Source: Alterluteimonas quercicellularis
GTDB lineage: Bacteria; Pseudomonadota; Gammaproteobacteria; Xanthomonadales; Xanthomonadaceae
Assembly (NCBI RefSeq): GCF_021191635.1
Contig: NZ_JAIWPR010000008.1
Span: forward strand, 1 to 64,000
Length of the DNA: 64,000 nt
Direction of reading: 5' to 3'
Shown: positions 9,357 to 17,685 of the stretch, one piece after another
Position numbering within the stretch: the stretch's first letter is position 1
Layout of the letters: each line of letters begins with the position of its first letter
Made by a program: the position numbers and the translations under genes
Notes under the pieces: generated by a model
Told to the model about the DNA's origin: nothing
The model's database searches: none
The model's input: only the letters and a program-made list of their open reading frames with translations

Positions 9357-9407
9357 GCGCCGCACAGTGCCACGCCCGCCGCCGCGCCGCATCCTGCCCG
9401 ATGCGCC

Positions 9408-9413
9408 TAGAAT
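9408..9413 (+). promoter_or_regulatory. TAGAAT -10 box for hydroxylase gene
   Basis: TAGAAT lies 27 bases before the ATG of the hydroxylase gene, in the gap between it and the divergent reductase pseudogene. The same hexamer occurs close upstream of the tetR-family, aceE, maeB and rsgA genes. No good -35 element is seen. Confidence 0.4.
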
Positions 9414-9440
9414 CGCCCCGGGCAAGATCGGACGCACCCG

Positions 9441-10175
9441 ATGCAGGCACACATCGCCGCGCTGTCGCCGCTGGAGGTCGTGGGGCTGGGCGTGGCCTGG
9501 TTCGGCGCGCTCTACGCCGTGGCCGGCGTCGGCACCTGGGTGCTGGTCGAGCATGCGCTGCCGGCGCTGGGCTGGGGCCGCCGGATCGATCCGCGCCCGC
9601 CGGCGCCCGGGCAGCTGCGGCGCGAGATCGCAGCCTCGGCAGGTTCGGTGCTGGTGTTCGGGGTCGGCCTGCTGCTGCCCTGGTGGCTGCTGGCGCAGGG
9701 CTGGGCGCGGCTGGCGCCGCAGGCGCCGGCCTGGCGGGTGGCGGCGGAGATCGCGGTGCTGTTCGTCTGGAACGAGCTGCACTTCTACGCCTGCCACCGG
9801 CTGCTGCACACGCGCCCGCTGCGGCGCTTCCATGCCCACCACCACCGCTCCCACGTGCCCACGCCGTTCTCCACCTACGCGTTCCACCCGTTGGAGGCGG
9901 CCCTGCTGGGCAGCGTGCCGCTGCTGCCGATGCTGCTGCACGACTTCAGCCCGGTCGCGCTGCTCGCGCTGCCGGTGATGAGCATCGCGCTCAACGCCTT
10001 CGGCCACAGCAACTACGATTTCGGCCGGCGCGCCCCGGCCACCGGCTGGCGCGCGGCCAGCCGCCGCCACCACCTGCACCATGCGCGCTACCACGGCAAC
10101 TACGGCTTCCTGCTCGCCGCGCCCGACCGCTGGTTCGGCACCGCGCTGCCCGACGACGCGCCGCCCTCGCGCTGA
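9441..10175 (+). CDS. Sterol desaturase / fatty acid hydroxylase family enzyme
   Basis: A 244-aa integral membrane di-iron enzyme. Hydrophobic segments near residues 8-35 and 62-85 precede the histidine boxes HFYACHRLLH, HAHHHRSH and, after another membrane segment, RRHHLHHARYHGNYG. That is the HX3-4H / HX2-3HH pattern of the fatty acid hydroxylase superfamily, which hydroxylates or desaturates lipids at the membrane using O2. It is 29 bases upstream of the ketosynthase fusion on the same strand, so it probably acts on a product of, or a precursor for, that enzyme. The ribosome site is weak; the start is supported by the TAGAAT box and by the membrane segment that follows directly. Confidence 0.88.
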   Translation: MQAHIAALSPLEVVGLGVAWFGALYAVAGVGTWVLVEHALPALGWGRRIDPRPPAPGQLRREIAASAGSVLVFGVGLLLPWWLLAQGWARLAPQAPAWRVAAEIAVLFVWNELHFYACHRLLHTRPLRRFHAHHHRSHVPTPFSTYAFHPLEAALLGSVPLLPMLLHDFSPVALLALPVMSIALNAFGHSNYDFGRRAPATGWRAASRRHHLHHARYHGNYGFLLAAPDRWFGTALPDDAPPSR

Positions 10176-10204
10176 GGCCGGCGCCCTTCCCCCACGAGAC
10201 CCGC

Positions 10205-12133
10205 ATGCCCCTCACGCTCGAGCGCACCTGGATCGAAGGCACCGGCCGCCACCTGCCCGGGCCGGCCATCGACAACGCGGCCATGGACGCCTACATCGCC
10301 CCGCTGAACCGGCTCTCGGGCCGCATCAAGCGCCGCATCCTCGCCGAGAACGGCATCCAGCAACGCCACTACGCCATCGACCCGGACGGCGGCACCCGCA
10401 TCTCCTGCGCCGGCATGGCCGCGGCGGCGATCCGCGCCTGCCTGGAGGACGCGGGCGCGCAGCTGGACGAGATCGGCCTGCTGGCCTGCGGCACCGCCGG
10501 CGGCGATGCGCTGATGCCGGGCTTCGCCAGCATGGTGCAGGGCGAGCTGGCCGCGCCGCCGATGCAGACGCTCTCGGCCCACGGCATCTGCGCCTCGGGC
10601 GTGGGCGCCTGGGAGGCGGCCGCGGCGTCGGTGGAGCTGGGCGCGCACGCGCACGCGCTGGTGGCCGCCGCGGAGATGCCCTCGCGGCTGTTCAAGCGCT
10701 CGCGCTACGCGGCGCAGGGCTACGACGCCGACTTCGACGCCCACTTCCTGCGCTGGATGCTCTCCGACGGCGCCGGCGCGCTGCGCCTGACCTCCGCGCC
10801 GCGCCGCGACCGGCCGGTGCGGCTGCGCCTGCGCGGCATCCACCAGCGCTCGTTCTCCGGCGACTACCCGGTGTGCATGCAGCTGGGCCTGACGGCCGAC
10901 CGCCGCCGCTCGCACCTGGACTACGCCGCCTGGGCCGAGGCCGAGGCCGACGGCGCGCTGCTGCTGCGCCAGGACATCCGCCTGCTGCCGCACCTGTTCG
11001 ACGTCGGCGTGCACGAGTACGCGCGGCTGTGCCATGCCGGCTGGCTCGACCCCGCGCGCATCGACCACTTCCTGTGCCACTACTCCTCGGAGAAGTTCGC
11101 GCCGGTGGTCGACGCGCTGATGCACAAGGCCGGCCTGGCGATCCCGCGCGAGCGCTGGTACAGCAACCTGGTCGAGCGCGGCAACACCGGCGCCGCCTCG
11201 ATCTTCGTCATGCTCGACGAGTTCCTGCGCACCCGCGCGCCGGCGCCGGGCGAGCGCATCCTGTGCTTCGTGCCGGAGTCCGGCCGCTTCACCGTGGCCT
11301 TCGCGCTGATCGAGGTCGAGGCCGGCGACGCCCCCGTGGATGCGCGGCGGCGCGGGCCCGCCGCCACGCCGCCCGCGGCCCCGCCCGACAAGGACGCGGT
11401 GCCGCCGCCGCACGACCCCGCGCAGGCCGCCGACGCGGCGCTGCGCCGCCTGCTGGGCGAACTGGCCACGCTGTGGCACGACTACCGCTCGCGCGCCTGG
11501 CGCACGCCGATCGTGCGCGCCCTGCGCGAGGGCCGCTTCACCCTGGCCCACTACCGGCAGTGGATGCACCACTGGATCCCGCAGGTGCGCGAGGGCAGCC
11601 GCTGGATGCGCGAGGGCGCGGCCTCGGTGACCGCGCCCTACGAAGCGCTCGCGGCGCTGATCGAGACCCACGCCGGCGACGAGCAGGACGACTACGGGAT
11701 CCTCTTCGACGACTACCGCCGCGCCGGCGGCGCCGTTGCCGACATCGACCTGCTGCGGCGCAACCCCGGCGGCCAGGCGCTCGACAGCTACCTGCACGCC
11801 CTGGCCGCGCTGCCCAACCCGGTCGGCCTGCTGGGCGCGATCTACGTCATCGAGGGCACCGGCCAGCGCATCATCCCGGCCCTGCTGCCGCTGATGAAGG
11901 CGCAGCTGGACCTGCCGCCCGACGCCTACCGCTTCCTCGAGTACCACGGCGAGAACGACGAGCACCACCTGCTGCGCTGGCTGCGCGGGGTGGAGATCGT
12001 GCTCGCCCACGACGATCCCGACGGCCGCGGCGCGCGCGCCATCGTGCAGACCGCCCGCCGCACCGCCGAGCTGTACCTGATGCAGTTCGAGCACGTCCTG
12101 GCCGAGGGCGCCGAACCGGAGCCGAACCCATGA
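10205..12133 (+). CDS. Ketosynthase III-like domain fused to heme-oxygenase-like domain
   Basis: A 642-aa two-domain protein. Residues 1-375 form a thiolase fold like beta-ketoacyl-ACP synthase III: Cys129 in GICASGVGA, His292 in CHYSSEKF and Asn327 in ERGNTGAAS make the Cys-His-Asn triad. A Pro/Ala-rich linker (about 376-405) leads to residues 410-640, an all-helical TenA/heme-oxygenase-like domain with THAGDEQDDYG (487-497), YVIEGTG (Glu550) and YHGENDEHH (His581, Asp585, His588). The last block fits the HxxxDxxH third-helix motif of heme-oxygenase-like di-iron oxidases (UndA, CADD). In the first helix an Asp stands where His is usual, so metal use is uncertain. Its likely job is condensation or transfer of an acyl group coupled to oxidation. 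The stop overlaps the next start (ATGA). Confidence 0.85.
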   Translation: MPLTLERTWIEGTGRHLPGPAIDNAAMDAYIAPLNRLSGRIKRRILAENGIQQRHYAIDPDGGTRISCAGMAAAAIRACLEDAGAQLDEIGLLACGTAGGDALMPGFASMVQGELAAPPMQTLSAHGICASGVGAWEAAAASVELGAHAHALVAAAEMPSRLFKRSRYAAQGYDADFDAHFLRWMLSDGAGALRLTSAPRRDRPVRLRLRGIHQRSFSGDYPVCMQLGLTADRRRSHLDYAAWAEAEADGALLLRQDIRLLPHLFDVGVHEYARLCHAGWLDPARIDHFLCHYSSEKFAPVVDALMHKAGLAIPRERWYSNLVERGNTGAASIFVMLDEFLRTRAPAPGERILCFVPESGRFTVAFALIEVEAGDAPVDARRRGPAATPPAAPPDKDAVPPPHDPAQAADAALRRLLGELATLWHDYRSRAWRTPIVRALREGRFTLAHYRQWMHHWIPQVREGSRWMREGAASVTAPYEALAALIETHAGDEQDDYGILFDDYRRAGGAVADIDLLRRNPGGQALDSYLHALAALPNPVGLLGAIYVIEGTGQRIIPALLPLMKAQLDLPPDAYRFLEYHGENDEHHLLRWLRGVEIVLAHDDPDGRGARAIVQTARRTAELYLMQFEHVLAEGAEPEPNP

Positions 12134-13017
12134 GCACGCCCGAGTTCCTCGAACGCCCCCACGACCCGCGCGACCCCAGCCCCTGGCTGGCGCTCTACCT
12201 CGACCACAGCACGCCGATCGACGACGAGGTCAAGCGCGCCTGGCTCGACGACTGCAGCTCGCGCTCGCGGCAGTACGTGCTGCCCTTCATGCGCCCCTTC
12301 GCGCGCGCGCTGATCGTGGTGTTCCAGGTCGCCAAGACCTTCACCCCGCGCAAGATGGCGTTCTCGCGCACGCTGCACCGGCTGCTCGCCTGGGGCATGG
12401 AGCACTTCATCCGCCCGGAGGCGAACTGGCTGATCCTGCGCCACTTCCACCTCGGCTCGCAGGTGCTGCAGTTCATCGCCGCCAACGCGCCGGTGGCGGT
12501 GCCGACCAACCCGCTGCGGCCGGCCGCCGTGGCCGACGTGCGCGAGGACATGTTCCTCGTCCACGACCTCAACCTCTACAACTTCATCATCCGCCTCAAC
12601 CAGGCGCTGAAGGCCGAGGGGCGCCGGCTGGAGCCGGTGGCCGACCCCGACCTGTCGATGATCGGCCGCCCGCCGCTGGAACTGGCCGACATGCCGCGGC
12701 GGCGGCGCAACTTCCTCGACCTGCAGAGCGCCATCGAGCTGTTCACCCCGATCTACCAGCTGCTGCTGACCGACGACGACTTCTGGCGCGCCACCAATTC
12801 CCTGCAGCTCGACGAGACCATCGGCCTCTACGCCGCCACCCTGCTCGACGCGCGCGAGCACCTGATCCTGGTCAACAACAAGCACCCGCTGCTGCCGATG
12901 TCGACCCTGCGCGCCGGCTACCGGCTGAGCCTGCACGGGCTGTCGACGGAGATGCTGCACGCCTTCCTGATGCAGCTGAAGGCGCAGCGCGCCGGCGCAG
13001 AACCCGAACTCCCGTAG
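12130..13017 (+). CDS. Conserved unrecognised partner of the ketosynthase fusion
   Basis: A 295-aa protein with no signal peptide that I cannot assign to a function. It is rich in helices, with amphipathic or membrane-associating stretches (RALIVVFQVAKTF, LLAWGMEHFI, FIAANAPVAV) and conserved-looking blocks HDLNLYNFIIRLNQAL, RRRNFLDLQSAIELFTPIYQLLL and LDETIGLYAATLLDAREHLILVNNKHPLLP. It overlaps the fusion gene by four bases (ATGA), so the two are translationally coupled and probably work together, for example as an acyl carrier, membrane or substrate-presenting partner; that is inference. Its TAG stop (13015-13017) is supplied by the REP-like repeat that begins at 13014. Confidence 0.8.
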   Translation: MSTPEFLERPHDPRDPSPWLALYLDHSTPIDDEVKRAWLDDCSSRSRQYVLPFMRPFARALIVVFQVAKTFTPRKMAFSRTLHRLLAWGMEHFIRPEANWLILRHFHLGSQVLQFIAANAPVAVPTNPLRPAAVADVREDMFLVHDLNLYNFIIRLNQALKAEGRRLEPVADPDLSMIGRPPLELADMPRRRRNFLDLQSAIELFTPIYQLLLTDDDFWRATNSLQLDETIGLYAATLLDAREHLILVNNKHPLLPMSTLRAGYRLSLHGLSTEMLHAFLMQLKAQRAGAEPELP

Positions 13018-13151
13018 GAGCGCGCTCGCGCGCGACGCCTCGGAAGAAGCGGCGCCGCCCATCGTTCACCGACATCCGCGTGCGGGAAAGCGTTCTTCGT
13101 TTGCCGGCGGCCCGGCGGCCCCGGTCCGGTCGCGCGCAAGCGCGCTCCTAC
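13014..13151. repeat. REP-like inverted pair between convergent genes
   Basis: Forward copy 13014-13036 and inverted copy 13129-13151. The stop codons of both flanking convergent genes (13015-13017 plus strand, 13148-13150 minus strand) are the TAG within the repeat's GTAGGAG end. The pair could form a stem in either transcript and act as a bidirectional terminator. Confidence 0.8.
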
Positions 13152-13594
13152 GGCGCGGCGCGGTCCGGCTCGCCGACGGCGTCGCCGTCCAGCAGGCGCC
13201 GCAGGCGTGCGGTCGCCTCGGGGTGGTCGCAGTAGTAGGCGGCGTTGCAGGCCAGTTCGCGCCAGACCTGCTGTTCCTTGAGCAGCCGCGCGGCGTGCTG
13301 GGTGGTCTGCAGCACCAGATGCGCGTCCGGGCGCGCGTGACGCGCCGCGGCCTCCAGCAGCCGCAGCAGCAGGCCGGAGCACTGCACGCAGGTATCCGCC
13401 TCGCGCCAGGCCAGGTGCGAGAGCGTCTCCAGCTCCGGCCGCGGCAGGCGGGCGAGCCGCACGTCGGCCAGCGCCGGCGCCGCCTCTCCCTGCAACAGCT
13501 GGAGCAGGCGCCGCATCGGCGCGCCCCCCGCCGGCGCCTGCCGCTCCGCCCCGCCCGCCGCAGCGAAGGCGGAGATCGCGCTCTCTTCTTGCAT
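13148..13594 (-). CDS. Small hypothetical protein, divergent from XRE regulator
   Basis: A 148-aa soluble helical protein with no family I recognise. Visible blocks are LRPELETLSHLAWREADTCVQCSGLLLRLLEAA, HLVLQTTQHAARLLKEQQVW and ACNAAYYCDHPEATARLRRLL. I chose the ATG at 13594, which has GAGGGA about 8 bases upstream; an ATG at 13615 is preceded too closely by GGAG. It faces the XRE-type regulator across a 185-bp gap that contains a perfect palindrome, so the two are likely co-regulated. Confidence 0.65.
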   Translation of the reverse strand: MQEESAISAFAAAGGAERQAPAGGAPMRRLLQLLQGEAAPALADVRLARLPRPELETLSHLAWREADTCVQCSGLLLRLLEAAARHARPDAHLVLQTTQHAARLLKEQQVWRELACNAAYYCDHPEATARLRRLLDGDAVGEPDRAAP

Positions 13595-13701
13595 GGGTGT
13601 TCCCTCGAGTTCCATCTGCTCCCGCGCCGGGTACGGGCGGCGCCGCGGCCGCCACCGGCCGGGCCGGAACGGGAAGCGCGCCGTCCGTACCATCCCGAAA
13701 G

Positions 13702-13716
13702 CTACGTTTAACGTAG
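13702..13716. promoter_or_regulatory. Perfect palindrome, probable operator
   Basis: CTACGT-TTA-ACGTAG is a perfect 6-bp inverted repeat with a 3-base centre, lying between the divergent genes at 13594 (minus) and 13780 (plus) in a short A/T-rich patch. The XRE-family protein encoded immediately downstream is the obvious candidate to bind it and autoregulate. Confidence 0.6.
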
Positions 13717-13779
13717 TATCGAAGTCAAGCGACGTTCTGGAAGCTTCCCGACGCCGATGTACCGGGACGCAGAGAGAGC

Positions 13780-14067
13780 GTGGCGCAACGAAAGAACATG
13801 CCGGTCTACAGCCGCCGCCTGCGCGAGGCGCGGCTGGCCCGCGGGTTGTCGCAGCGCAGCCTGGGCATCGAGGCGGGCCTGGATCACTTCGTGGCCAGCA
13901 CCCGGGTCAACCGCTACGAGACCGGCGTCCACCAGCCCGACCTGCAGACCCTGCAGCGCCTGGCCGGCGTGCTCGGCCTGCCGGTGGCCTACTTCTATGC
14001 CGAGGACGACGACCTCGCGCGGATGATCGCCGCCTTCCCCCCGCCGGCCCCGCCGCGCGGGCACTGA
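13780..14067 (+). CDS. XRE-family transcriptional regulator
   Basis: A 95-aa protein consisting almost entirely of one HTH_3 (Cro/C1) domain: LREARLARGLSQRSLGIEAGLD, then VNRYETGVHQPDLQTLQRLAGVLGLPVAYFYAEDDDLARM. The phrase RYETGxxxPD..TL..LA..L is diagnostic. It probably binds DNA as a dimer at the palindrome 64 bases upstream. Start is uncertain: GTG at 13780 has GAGAGAG upstream and is used here; ATG at 13798 would shorten it by six residues and also precedes the whole domain. Confidence 0.85.
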   Translation: MAQRKNMPVYSRRLREARLARGLSQRSLGIEAGLDHFVASTRVNRYETGVHQPDLQTLQRLAGVLGLPVAYFYAEDDDLARMIAAFPPPAPPRGH

Positions 14068-14166
14068 CGCGCGCAGCGGCCGCCAACCCCATCCGCGCCC
14101 CGCACGCGTTCGCTCCCGCATCGCAGCGCACCGCGCCGCGACCCCGCCCAGCCGAGGACGCCCCGC

Positions 14167-16098
14167 ATGAGGTTCCATCCCGCCCTGCTGCTCGCCCTGT
14201 GCCTGTCGGCCGCCGCCTGTGCGGCCTCGCCCGCCGGCCGCGCCGACGACACGCCCCGCAGGACCCTGGCGCCGTTCGCCGGCGAACAGGACTTCGAGCG
14301 CCTGCTCGCGAAGTGGTCCGCGCAGGCGCGGGCGCAGCAGGAGAAGGCCGTCCAGCACCAGCAGGTGGCGGGAGCGCCGCCGTCGCTGCCGGCGCCGGTC
14401 TCGCCCTCGGTCGCCCTCGAATCGGTCAGCGTCACCGGCAGCCGAGCCGAGGAACCTTCGATCACCAACGTCCAGACCGCCGGCGTCGACGAGGGCGGCA
14501 TCGTCAAGCGCCACGGCGACCACCTCGTGGTGCTGCGCCGCGGCCGCCTGTTCACCATCAGGATCGGCGGCGACCGCCTGCAGCCGGTGTCCACGGTCGA
14601 CGCGTTCGGCCCCGGGACCGATCCGCAGGGCGCCTGGTACGACGAGATGCTGGTCGCCGGCGACACCGTCGTGGTGATCGGCTACAGCTACGCCCGCACC
14701 GGCACCGAGCTGGTGCGGTTCGATCTCTCGCGCGAGGGCGAGCTGCGCTACCGCGACACCCATCACCTGCGCAGCAACGACTATTACTCCTCGCGCAACT
14801 ACGCCAGCCGCCTGGTCGGCGACACCCTGGTGGTCTACACCCCGATGGACCTCTCGCCCTGGCGCCTGGACCAGCGCGACTTCCTGCCGGGCCTGCGGCG
14901 CTGGACCCCGCAGGCGACGCCCGAGGCCTTCGAGCGCATCCTGCCCGCCACGCGGATCTACCGCACCGACGCGCCGCTCGATCCCTTCAAGGACAGCATC
15001 GCCCTGCACACCGTGATCCGCTGCCCGCTCGCCGCCCGCGAGCTGGCCTGCACCGCCACCGCGGTGCTGGGCCCGGCCGGCCGCGTGTTCTACGTCTCGG
15101 CCGACTCGGTGTTCGTCTGGACCGCCCAGCGCGACGGGCGCGGGCAGGAGCCGTCGGCGGTGTTCCGCATTCCGCTCGACGGTGCCGAACCGACCGCGCT
15201 GAAGGCCCGCGGCGTGCCGATCGACCAGCTCTCGTTCCTGCAGGACGACGACGGCCATCTCAACGTGCTGCTTTCGCGCCGGGGCGCAGGCGAAGCGATG
15301 TGGGGCGACGCCGGCAGCCGGGGCGACCTCGCCCTGCTGCGGGTCGCGCTGGAGCGCTTCGGCGACGGCCGCGACGCCGCCCCGGACGACGCCTACCGGC
15401 CCCTGCCCGGGCAGGCCGACGGCAGCGTGCAGAACCGCTTCGTCGGCGACTGGCTGCTGTACGGCCACGCGCCGCACCGCTGGTCCGGCGCTAACGGCGA
15501 CGCCGCGCCGGGCACGCTGGCCCACGCGCTGCGCTACGCCGCGCAGGATGCCGTCCACCCGCTGCGCCTGGGCCATGGCGCCGAGCGCATCGAGGCCATG
15601 GGGCGCCATGCGCTGCTGGTCGGCAGCGCCGGCGCCGACCTCCACTTCACCAGCGTGCGCCTCGGCACGACCGGCGCGGCCACCGGCAGCGTCTACGTGC
15701 AGCGCGACGCCGCGCAGGGCGAGAGCCGGACCCACGGCTTCTTCTATCGCGCCGACGACGCGCGCAGCGGCATCGCCGGCCTGCCGATCGTGGCCCAACG
15801 CCGCCGCGATACCATGCAGCGCTATCTCGACAGCACCGCCTCGGTGCTCTACCTGCGCAACCGCGACCTCGCGCTCGCCCCCATCGGCCAGCTCGCCGCC
15901 CGTGCCGAAGACGCCATCGACGACGGCTGCAAGGCCAGCTGCGTCGACTGGTACGGCGACGCCCGCCCGATCTTCATCGGCCAGCGCGTGTTCGCCCTGC
16001 TCGGCTACGAGCTGGTGGAGGGCCGCATGGCCGAAGGCCGCATCGTCGAGCGCCGTCGCACCAGCTTCGCGCCCGCCACGGGACGCAAGACCCCGTAG
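14167..16098 (+). CDS. Secreted beta-propeller domain protein
   Basis: A 643-aa exported protein. Residues 1-20 are a signal sequence ending in AAAC, a possible lipobox with Cys20. Then comes a Gln-rich helical stretch (about 45-75), and the signature SITNVQTAGVDEGGIVKRHGDHLVVLRRGRLF, which marks the secreted C-terminal beta-propeller family distantly related to WD-40 repeats. The blade repeats continue to YLDSTASVLYLRNRDLAL, and a C-terminal tail follows with a Cys pair (DDGCKASC). Family function is unknown; propellers usually mediate binding. It is preceded by the XRE gene on the same strand. The TAG stop is followed by a degenerate REP-like sequence. Confidence 0.8.
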   Translation: MRFHPALLLALCLSAAACAASPAGRADDTPRRTLAPFAGEQDFERLLAKWSAQARAQQEKAVQHQQVAGAPPSLPAPVSPSVALESVSVTGSRAEEPSITNVQTAGVDEGGIVKRHGDHLVVLRRGRLFTIRIGGDRLQPVSTVDAFGPGTDPQGAWYDEMLVAGDTVVVIGYSYARTGTELVRFDLSREGELRYRDTHHLRSNDYYSSRNYASRLVGDTLVVYTPMDLSPWRLDQRDFLPGLRRWTPQATPEAFERILPATRIYRTDAPLDPFKDSIALHTVIRCPLAARELACTATAVLGPAGRVFYVSADSVFVWTAQRDGRGQEPSAVFRIPLDGAEPTALKARGVPIDQLSFLQDDDGHLNVLLSRRGAGEAMWGDAGSRGDLALLRVALERFGDGRDAAPDDAYRPLPGQADGSVQNRFVGDWLLYGHAPHRWSGANGDAAPGTLAHALRYAAQDAVHPLRLGHGAERIEAMGRHALLVGSAGADLHFTSVRLGTTGAATGSVYVQRDAAQGESRTHGFFYRADDARSGIAGLPIVAQRRRDTMQRYLDSTASVLYLRNRDLALAPIGQLAARAEDAIDDGCKASCVDWYGDARPIFIGQRVFALLGYELVEGRMAEGRIVERRRTSFAPATGRKTP

Positions 16099-16217
16099 GC
16101 GCGCGCGACCGGCCCAGGCACCACCGCAATCGCCGGAGAGCAGAGACGCGTCGCCACGCGCGGACGAAGGTTGGCGGCGCCGCATCCGGGGGTGCGTCGG
16201 GTATCACGCGAGTTCTT

Positions 16218-16283
16218 GTAGGAGCGCGCTTGCGCGCGACAGTGCGCCCGCAGCAGAGCGTCGCGCGCGAGCGCGCGCCTGCG
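16218..16283. repeat. REP-like inverted pair between convergent genes
   Basis: Forward copy 16218-16240 (variant with CTTGCGC) and inverted copy 16260-16283, only 19 bases apart, between the beta-propeller gene and the aminotransferase gene read towards it. A strong stem-loop is possible on either strand. Confidence 0.75.
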
Positions 16284-16284
16284 C

Positions 16285-17685
16285 TCAGGTCGCGGCGTAC
16301 CGGTCCGCCACCGAAAGCGCGTCGTCCAGGATCTCCAGGCCCGTGCGCAGTTCGTCCTCGGCGATCGTCAGCGGCGGCGCGAGATGGGTGCGGTTGGCGT
16401 GCACGAAGGGCCACAGGCCCCGGGCCTTGCAGGCGTCGGCGAAGGCGGCCATCGGCGCGTTGTCGGCGCCGGCGGCGTTGAACGGAACGAGCGGCTCGCG
16501 GGTGCGGCGGTCGCGCACCAGTTCCACCGCCCAGAACAGGCCCAATCCCCGCACCTCGCCCACGCTCGGGTGGCGCGCGCACATCGCTTCCAGCGCCGGG
16601 CCGAGCACGGTCTCGCCCAGCCGCCGCGTGCGCGCGATCAGGTCCTCGTCCTCGTAGACGCGCATGCAGGCGACCGCCGCGGCGCAGGCGAGCGGATGGC
16701 CGGAGTAGGTCAGGCCACCCGGGTACGGCCGCGCGTCGAACCCCGCCGCGATGCGCGCGCCGATGAGCACGCCGCCCAGCGGCACGTAGCCCGAGTTCAC
16801 GCCCTTGGCGAAGGCGATCAGGTCCGGCACCACGCCCCAGCGGTCCACCGCGAACCACTCGCCGCAGCGGCCGAAGCCGCACATGACCTCGTCGGCGATC
16901 ATGACGATGCCGTGCGCATCGCACAGCCGGCGCACGCCGGCCAGGTAGCCGTCGGGCGGCACCAGCACCCCGTTCGCGCCGACCACCGTCTCCAGCAGGA
17001 TCGCCGCCACCGTGTGCGCGCCCTCCGCCGCCAGCGTGTCCGCCAGGTGCGCCAGCGCACGCTCGCATTCCTCCTCCGGGGTGCGCGCGTGGAAGGCCGA
17101 CCGGTACGGGTACGGGCCCCAGAAGTGCACGAAGCCGGCGGCTCCGGGCTCGGAGGCCCAGCGCCGCGGATCGCCGGTGGCGAGGATCGCGCCGGCGGTG
17201 GCGCCGTGGTAGCTGCGGTAGGCGCTGAACACCTTGTGCCGCCCGGTATGCAGGCGCGCCAGGCGCAGCGCGTTCTCCACCGCCTCCGCACCGCCGCTGG
17301 TGAAGAACACCCGGTCCAGGTCGCCCGGCGCGCGCCCGGCGATCATGCGCGCGGCCTCGCCGCGGACGGGATGCGCGTGGTACGGCGCCACGGTGCACAG
17401 CGCCGAGGCCTGCGCGCGGATCGCCTCGACGATCCGCGGATGCTGGTGGCCCGCGTTGACGTTGACGAGCTGGCTGGCGAAGTCCAGCCAGCGCCGCCCG
17501 CGCTCGTCCCAGAAGTGCGCGCCGCTGGCGCCGGTCACCACCACCGGATCCAGCGCGCCCTGCGCCGACCACGGGTGGAACACGTGCGCGCGGTCGTTGC
17601 GCCACGCGCGCGAGCGGGCCTCGGCCGCCGCCGCGGGGGCCGGGTCCGGCGGCGCGTCCGCGCGCGATGCGCCCGGCGCCCTCAC
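16285..17685 (-). CDS. Class III PLP-dependent aminotransferase
   Basis: A 466-aa omega-aminotransferase. Visible blocks in order are FHPWSAQGALDPVVVTGASGAHFWDERGRRWLDF, HQHPRIVEAI, FFTSGGAEAVENALRLAR (PLP phosphate region), SYHGATAG, ILLETVVGANGVLVPPDGYL, MIADEVMCGFGRCGEWF (Asp contacting the pyridine N), IAFAKGVNSGYVPLGGVLI (PLP lysine) and GLTYSGHPLACAAAVA. Length is normal for the family, which moves amino groups from amino acids or diamines to ketones and aldehydes. The GTG start at 17685 overlaps the VOC gene stop (GTGA); it is the last gene of a three-gene overlapping set and would supply the transamination step of the encoded pathway. A DHFW..YPYR insertion follows the HGATAG block. 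Confidence 0.92.
   Translation of the reverse strand: MRAPGASRADAPPDPAPAAAAEARSRAWRNDRAHVFHPWSAQGALDPVVVTGASGAHFWDERGRRWLDFASQLVNVNAGHQHPRIVEAIRAQASALCTVAPYHAHPVRGEAARMIAGRAPGDLDRVFFTSGGAEAVENALRLARLHTGRHKVFSAYRSYHGATAGAILATGDPRRWASEPGAAGFVHFWGPYPYRSAFHARTPEEECERALAHLADTLAAEGAHTVAAILLETVVGANGVLVPPDGYLAGVRRLCDAHGIVMIADEVMCGFGRCGEWFAVDRWGVVPDLIAFAKGVNSGYVPLGGVLIGARIAAGFDARPYPGGLTYSGHPLACAAAVACMRVYEDEDLIARTRRLGETVLGPALEAMCARHPSVGEVRGLGLFWAVELVRDRRTREPLVPFNAAGADNAPMAAFADACKARGLWPFVHANRTHLAPPLTIAEDELRTGLEILDDALSVADRYAAT

Noticed and set aside
13757-14026. Overlapping frame in the XRE gene
   Set aside because: Shadow frame; the adjacent frame encodes a complete helix-turn-helix domain.
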